A DNA stretch of 7,973 bases from assembly GCA_016875255.1 (NCBI GenBank), contig VGRU01000172.1, forward strand, positions 1 to 7,973, in the 5' to 3' direction. This stretch comes from Deltaproteobacteria bacterium (GTDB lineage: Bacteria; Desulfobacterota; BSN033; UBA1163). The notes beneath the pieces were generated by a model that saw only the letters and a program-made list of their open reading frames with translations, was not told the origin of the DNA and made no database searches. Below, in pieces: positions 4,305-7,973 of the stretch. Each line of letters begins with the position of its first letter. Position 1 is the first letter of the stretch. Both the position numbers and the translations under genes were made by a program.

Positions 4305-5621
4305 TCAGGTGGCCACTTCCTTAATAATCTCCACCAGCACTTTCGTTCCAAACCTCAGATTCTCCAGGTCGATGCGTTCGTTGTTTGCGTGGACATTCAT
4401 CAACTCTTTTTCTGTCAATTGGAAGGGACAGAAGTCGTAGGTGAGGATTCCTTTCTCCCTTAAGAAGCGGCTGTCGGTGGCGCCGGGAAGAAGAAAGGGG
4501 ACGACCGGACAGCCGGGATGATTCTTCGAGGCAAACTTTTCAATCGCCCGATAAAGCTCTGAATCGAGGGAAGAGGGGGGAAGGGATTCGCTCTCTGAAA
4601 TGACCTCCACCTCAATTTCATCTCCCACTCTACGCTTGACCTCTTTTAGAAATTCCTCTTTATTTGTGCCGGGGATGAGCCGGCAGTCGAGGGTGGCAGT
4701 GGATTCCGAAGGGATGACATTGGCCTTGCTTCCGGCTTGAAGCATGGTGAGGGAGATGGTATTTCTCATCATGGCATTGAAGATCGGGTTGGAGGTCAAC
4801 CAGGTGGAGAAGGTGGAGTCGCTGAGCCCTTTCTCGATGTCTTCAAACAGAGGCCTCTCATAAGAAGGCTGTTTCGGAGCCATCTTATAGAAATATTCTT
4901 TTACCGTGGGGATAATGTGAAAGGGGGTCTCCCATCTCGTGAGGGTCTCGAGGCCTCTGATGAGCTTCACATTCGGGTTGTCCGGATGGGGCATGGAGCC
5001 ATGGCCTGGCGTGCCTCTGGCCTTTAGTCTGATCTGGAAGATGACCTTCTGGCCATTGGAGATGGCATAGCGGTCAGGGGAACCATCCTCGTTAAGAATA
5101 ACATGTCCCCCTTCATTGAGGGCGTATTCCGCCACTCTAATAGAAGGGACATTCTCCGTAGCCCATTGAACGCCCCATCTACCGCCGGTCTCCTCATCCG
5201 CCGTTGCAAAGAAGATCAGGTCTCTTGTTAAGGATATATGTTCTCTTTTGAGGATCAGGAGGGCCATCATCTCGATGATCCCCAGCGATTTGCAGTCGAG
5301 GGTTCCGCGGCCATAGAGATATCCGTCTTTGATGACCCCTTCGAAGGGAGGAACTTCCCAACCTTGCTTCTCAACAGGGACGACATCGATATGGCTGAGA
5401 AGAAGAATGGGCCGCTTTGGTCCATCTCCTCTCAGTGTGGCCGAAACACTTCCTCTGCCGGGAATAGGTTCATATATCTCGGAAGGGATGGCTTCTTTAT
5501 CAAAGATCTTTTTAAAAAACTTTGCCCCCTCTATTTCGTTGCCCGGAGGGTTGACCGTATCGATTCGGATATAATCTTGAAGATAGTGAGTGGCTTCGTT
5601 TAAAAGTTGGTCCCAATCCAT
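4305..5621 (-). CDS. M20-family zinc metallopeptidase (ArgE/DapE/carboxypeptidase-S-like)
   Basis: This is a 438-residue cytoplasmic hydrolase of the M20/M25/M40 family, probably cleaving an N-acyl amino acid or small peptide. The dinuclear zinc site is complete: H77 and D79 in LLLSHIDVVP, bridging D109 in GRGTLDCKS, catalytic E143 and metal ligand E144 in TADEETGG, E170 in LNEGG, and H411 near the C-terminus in NVHANNERI. The dimerisation lid domain is inserted in the middle, marked by GTPGHGSMPHPDNPN (about 203-217). Length and motifs resemble the carboxypeptidase S/PM20D1 branch more than dedicated ArgE or DapE; the true substrate is not readable. The ATG at 5621 was chosen because gaggg precedes it at a few bases' distance; a TTG at 5654 has no such site. 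No signal peptide. It is the same strand as adenine deaminase, but 313 bp with a MITE-like element separate them, so it is probably transcribed separately. Confidence 0.92.
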   Translation of the reverse strand: MDWDQLLNEATHYLQDYIRIDTVNPPGNEIEGAKFFKKIFDKEAIPSEIYEPIPGRGSVSATLRGDGPKRPILLLSHIDVVPVEKQGWEVPPFEGVIKDGYLYGRGTLDCKSLGIIEMMALLILKREHISLTRDLIFFATADEETGGRWGVQWATENVPSIRVAEYALNEGGHVILNEDGSPDRYAISNGQKVIFQIRLKARGTPGHGSMPHPDNPNVKLIRGLETLTRWETPFHIIPTVKEYFYKMAPKQPSYERPLFEDIEKGLSDSTFSTWLTSNPIFNAMMRNTISLTMLQAGSKANVIPSESTATLDCRLIPGTNKEEFLKEVKRRVGDEIEVEVISESESLPPSSLDSELYRAIEKFASKNHPGCPVVPFLLPGATDSRFLREKGILTYDFCPFQLTEKELMNVHANNERIDLENLRFGTKVLVEIIKEVAT

Positions 5622-5642
5622 AAAACCCTCCAATGGGCATTG

Positions 5643-5674
5643 TAAAATTAGCAATTAGCAATGATCAATGATGA
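5643..5674. repeat. Short heptad run (aattagc/aatgatc) upstream of the M20 gene
   Basis: Four 7-mers in phase, aattagc, aattagc, aatgatc, aatgatg, lie between the M20 start region and the MITE-like element. The pattern repeats the 7-bp step seen in other spacers of the window with a different consensus. Confidence 0.5.
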
Positions 5675-5865
5675 TCTCGCAAAAAGTCGTCTCACCGGTG
5701 AAAACCGGTGTCCAGGGTTTTGTTAATTATATGATATTACTGGATGTGCTCGCTCGCTTCGCTCACTCCGCCTCCCTTCGGTCGCCCGGCTGGAGTTTAC
5801 CCCGTACTTGATACGGGGCCGGAATGACGATCTTTAACTTTTTTCGACTTTTTACAAATCCCTCA
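5672..5865. mobile_element. MITE-like palindromic element between the M20 and adenine deaminase genes
   Basis: A 194-bp non-coding element with imperfect terminal inverted repeats: tgatctcgcaaaaagtcg (5672-5689) against cgactttttacaaatccc (5845-5862). The terminal 9 bp, aaaaagtcg, match perfectly. Inside are a perfect 7-bp hairpin with a GAAA tetraloop (5693-5710, arms caccggt/accggtg), GC-rich ctcgcttcg words (about 5750), a second 7-bp hairpin ccccgta / tacgggg, and the sequence cggaatgacg. This composition resembles REP/MITE-like elements frequent in deltaproteobacterial spacers (from memory). A minus-strand TATAAT (5731-5726) inside it could serve as a -10 for the M20 gene, but no -35 match was found. 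No target duplication is clear. Confidence 0.6.
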
Positions 5866-5892
5866 TAAAAGGGAAATCGAAAAAATACACTG

Positions 5893-5930
5893 CTCATTTT
5901 GCATTTTGCAATTTCCAATTTGCAATGTTC
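5893..5930. repeat. Heptad run (cattttg/caatttg) at the 3' end of adenine deaminase
   Basis: Phased 7-mers cattttg, cattttg, caatttc, caatttg, caatgtt occupy about 5895-5929, directly after the deaminase stop on the minus strand. No transcription terminator with a U-run is apparent here. Confidence 0.5.
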
Positions 5931-5934
5931 TTTT

Positions 5935-7659
5935 TCAGTCTTCACCAAAGACCGACACGATCCTGAATTGATTCACATCCACCAATCCCTTGTCCGTGAT
6001 CTTCAACTCCGGAATGACAGGCAGGGAAAGGAAAGAAAGGGTCATCAAGGGGTCTGGAAGTTTGCACCCGAGGTTCCTTATTACTCGTTGCAAGCTCTCC
6101 AACTTTCGGTAGACTTGAGAGACCGGTTCATCAGACATCAAACCGGCGATCGGCAGGGGAAGGTCTGCAATCACCTTTCCCTCCGAGACAACGGCCAATC
6201 CTCCGCCCATCTTTCTGATTGTTTCAACAACCTTTAACATATCCTGATCGTTCGTTCCAATGATGACGAGGTTGTGGGAATCGTGGGCGATTGTTGATCC
6301 GATGGCTCCTCTCTTTAACCCGAATCCCTGAACAAAGCCGATTCCAATATTTCCTGTGGCCCAATGCCTTTCGACCACGGCTATTTTGAGGATATCCTCT
6401 TTAAGGCCGGGATAAGCCACTCCATCTTTTAAAATGATTTTCTTCATCACTTTCTTGGTGACAATTTGATCCGGAATCAATTGGATGACTTTGGCGATGG
6501 GTTCTGTGCTTCGGACAACGAGGGAGTCCGCCTTGAGAGGCTTTATCCGAAAAGATTGCTTTCGCTTAATTTTTACCGATGCCGATGGAACGATCGAGCT
6601 GAATAACATTTTTCCATGGTCTGACACCAGGATGCCATCTTTAAAAACTTTTTTAACCTGAAACCGACCCAGGTGATCAAAGGAGATAATGTCTGCCAGA
6701 TATCCCGGGGCAATGGCTCCGATGTCATCAAGCCTGAAATATTCTGCGGTATTGAGGGTTGCCATCTGGATGGCCAGGATAGGATCGAGCCCTCTCCGGA
6801 TCGCTTCTCTCACCATCGAATCGATATGGCCCTCTTCAAGAAGTTCTTTGGGATGGCGATCGTCCGTGACAAAGAAGAACCGCCTTCCGTTTTTAGAATT
6901 GACCAGAGGGAGAAGATCATTGAGATTCCTTGCGGTTGAGCCTTCTCGCACCATAATCCACATCCCGTTCTTCAATTTTTCTTTTGCCTCTTTTGGAGTG
7001 GTGCACTCGTGGTCGGAACGGATTCCTGCGGCGAGATAGGCATAAAGACCTTTTCCAGAAAGGCCGGGAGCATGGCCGTCGATTCGTCTTCCCTCTGCCA
7101 TCTCAATCTTCTTCAGGACCTCCGGGTCTCTGTAGATCACACCCGGGAAGTTCATCATCTCTGCCACCCCGATCATCCAGGGTTCTTTGAAAAGAGGCTT
7201 TAAATCATTCGCCTTGAGATTGGCTCCCGCAGTCTCCATATGGGTGGCAGGGACGCAGGAGGGAAGCATCACAAGCACATTGAATGGGACTCCCTTTCCA
7301 GACTCGACCATAAAGCGGATGCCCTCTATGCCGAGGACATTGGCAATTTCATGGGGATCGATGACGGCTGTGGTCGTCCCGTGGGGCAGGACAGCCCGTG
7401 CAAATTCAGGGAGAGTCACCATGCTCGATTCGATGTGGACGTGACCGTCAATCAGTCCAGGGCAGAGAAAATCGCCCTTCACATCGATGATTTTTTTCGC
7501 TTCATAATCTCCGAAGCCAACCACGATTCCATCGAAAATAGCCACATCCTTCTTTTCAATCTCCCCCGAAAAGACATTGATGACTCTTCCATTTTTAATG
7601 AGGAGATCAACCTCTCCTTCACCTGATGCGGCCCGTATTCTTTCCTCCAGCGAGGTCAT
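5935..7659 (-). CDS. ade: Adenine deaminase
   Basis: This 574-residue amidohydrolase-superfamily enzyme converts adenine to hypoxanthine and ammonia in purine salvage. An N-terminal beta-sandwich leads to the metal-binding barrel: H73 and H75 in PGLIDGHVHIESS, H103 in IDPHE, E167 in GVAEMMNFPGV, H196 in DGHAPG, H217 in SDHE, and D266-D267 in TDDRHP. The C-terminal part holds the adenine deaminase-specific domain (PF13382), including ERHWATGNIGIGFVQGFGL, GAIGSTIAHDSHNLVIIG and LPLPIAGLMSD. Length is normal for the bacterial/archaeal Ade family, and no key residue is missing. The ATG at 7659 was chosen for the perfect aggagg nine bases upstream and because family proteins begin near M-x-SL-x-x-x-I; an ATG at 7686, preceded by aaggga, would add nine residues. 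Hypoxanthine would feed nucleotide salvage. No purine riboswitch is recognised upstream. Confidence 0.95.
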   Translation of the reverse strand: MTSLEERIRAASGEGEVDLLIKNGRVINVFSGEIEKKDVAIFDGIVVGFGDYEAKKIIDVKGDFLCPGLIDGHVHIESSMVTLPEFARAVLPHGTTTAVIDPHEIANVLGIEGIRFMVESGKGVPFNVLVMLPSCVPATHMETAGANLKANDLKPLFKEPWMIGVAEMMNFPGVIYRDPEVLKKIEMAEGRRIDGHAPGLSGKGLYAYLAAGIRSDHECTTPKEAKEKLKNGMWIMVREGSTARNLNDLLPLVNSKNGRRFFFVTDDRHPKELLEEGHIDSMVREAIRRGLDPILAIQMATLNTAEYFRLDDIGAIAPGYLADIISFDHLGRFQVKKVFKDGILVSDHGKMLFSSIVPSASVKIKRKQSFRIKPLKADSLVVRSTEPIAKVIQLIPDQIVTKKVMKKIILKDGVAYPGLKEDILKIAVVERHWATGNIGIGFVQGFGLKRGAIGSTIAHDSHNLVIIGTNDQDMLKVVETIRKMGGGLAVVSEGKVIADLPLPIAGLMSDEPVSQVYRKLESLQRVIRNLGCKLPDPLMTLSFLSLPVIPELKITDKGLVDVNQFRIVSVFGED

Positions 7660-7736
7660 ATCCGAATTCCTCCTGATGGCTTTCATAACAAATCCCTTAT
7701 GGATGATCAAGGAGAGATTTCTGAAACCTAAATTGA

Positions 7737-7973
7737 GCGATTCACCCTATCTCACAAGGGAGGCCGAGATGCCTCCCGCCAAAGGCGAGGCTCGCCTCCG
7801 GCGGCAAACCCTTTTAGAATGCGATACATTGAAACAAAGGGCAATTGGCCATAATGATTCACCAAACAGGTGATGATTGAACAGGCCGCTTGGTTAATTC
7901 AACCTATTAAAGGTAATCGCTCTAAAAGGCTTTTCGGCCTCCCCGCCTCCCTTGTGAGGGGTGAAAAAATCGC
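7737..7973. mobile_element. Palindromic MITE-like element upstream of adenine deaminase (may continue past the window)
   Basis: The spacer 7711-7973 carries nested inverted repeats: gcgat (7737-7741) with atcgc (7969-7973), tcacaagggaggc (7752-7764) with gcctcccttgtga (7945-7957), both perfect, and an inner pair around ccttttagaatgcgat (about 7809-7824) and atcgctctaaaagg (about 7916-7929). A compact GC-rich double hairpin (7776-7804; ccgcc/ggcgg outside, ggcgag/ctcgcc inside) occupies the left arm. No open reading frame of interest lies inside. The right terminus coincides with the window end, so the full extent is unknown. The element may contain or displace the deaminase promoter. Confidence 0.55.

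Noticed and set aside
4737..5603. Several + strand open frames across the M20 gene
   Set aside because: They are antisense to a gene with complete catalytic motifs and show no family similarity.
5763..5948. Minus-strand 61-codon frame after the deaminase gene
   Set aside because: It is made of heptad repeat and MITE sequence and overlaps the deaminase end in another frame.
7711..7973. Purine riboswitch upstream of adenine deaminase
   Set aside because: The conserved purine-aptamer core segments are not found on the minus strand; the structure seen is a simple nested palindrome.

Overview
The window looks like chromosomal DNA from a mesophilic Gram-negative-type anaerobe, probably Desulfobacterota (former Deltaproteobacteria) or a neighbouring uncultured lineage. 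This is an inference from the gene set (a PpsA-type enzyme, QueH instead of QueG, DUF2905, an archaeal/deltaproteobacterial-like adenine deaminase) and from the style of the intergenic repeats. No rRNA or tRNA gene is present to confirm it. Housekeeping genes occupy both ends, and the middle is an accessory patch of toxin-antitoxin genes and repeats.

Layout. Bases 2-325 are the 3' end of a phosphoenolpyruvate synthase gene. Bases 439-1386 encode an unusual protein: a complete-looking QueH (epoxyqueuosine reductase) domain joined in frame to a four-helix-bundle protein of the S23/23S-rRNA-intervening-sequence family. The linker is itself translated from a degenerate 7-bp repeat. Similar repeats sit upstream of queH and, in inverted orientation, downstream of the fusion. 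A small DUF2905 membrane protein follows (1530-1751). Next come two type II toxin-antitoxin modules, both on the + strand: AbrB-type antitoxin plus PIN_3 toxin (1931-2669, overlapping genes, palindromic operator), and DUF433 antitoxin plus DUF5615 PIN-like toxin (3266-3873, ATGA overlap, strong sigma70-like promoter at 3182-3210). Each toxin gene is followed by one copy of a diverged non-coding repeat (about 2839-3166 and 3893-4146). The two copies share words in the same order and a 9-bp hairpin with compensatory base changes.

The right half is on the minus strand: an M20-family metallopeptidase (4305-5621) and adenine deaminase (5935-7659). They are separated by a 194-bp MITE-like element with terminal inverted repeats (5672-5865). 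A second palindromic element (7737 to the window end) lies upstream of the deaminase gene.

Two themes stand out. First, many spacers contain degenerate heptanucleotide (7-bp period) repeats of different base composition, and one of these arrays has become coding sequence. Second, the QueH/four-helix-bundle fusion looks like the result of a small repeat-flanked gene landing at the end of queH without disrupting the QueH core.
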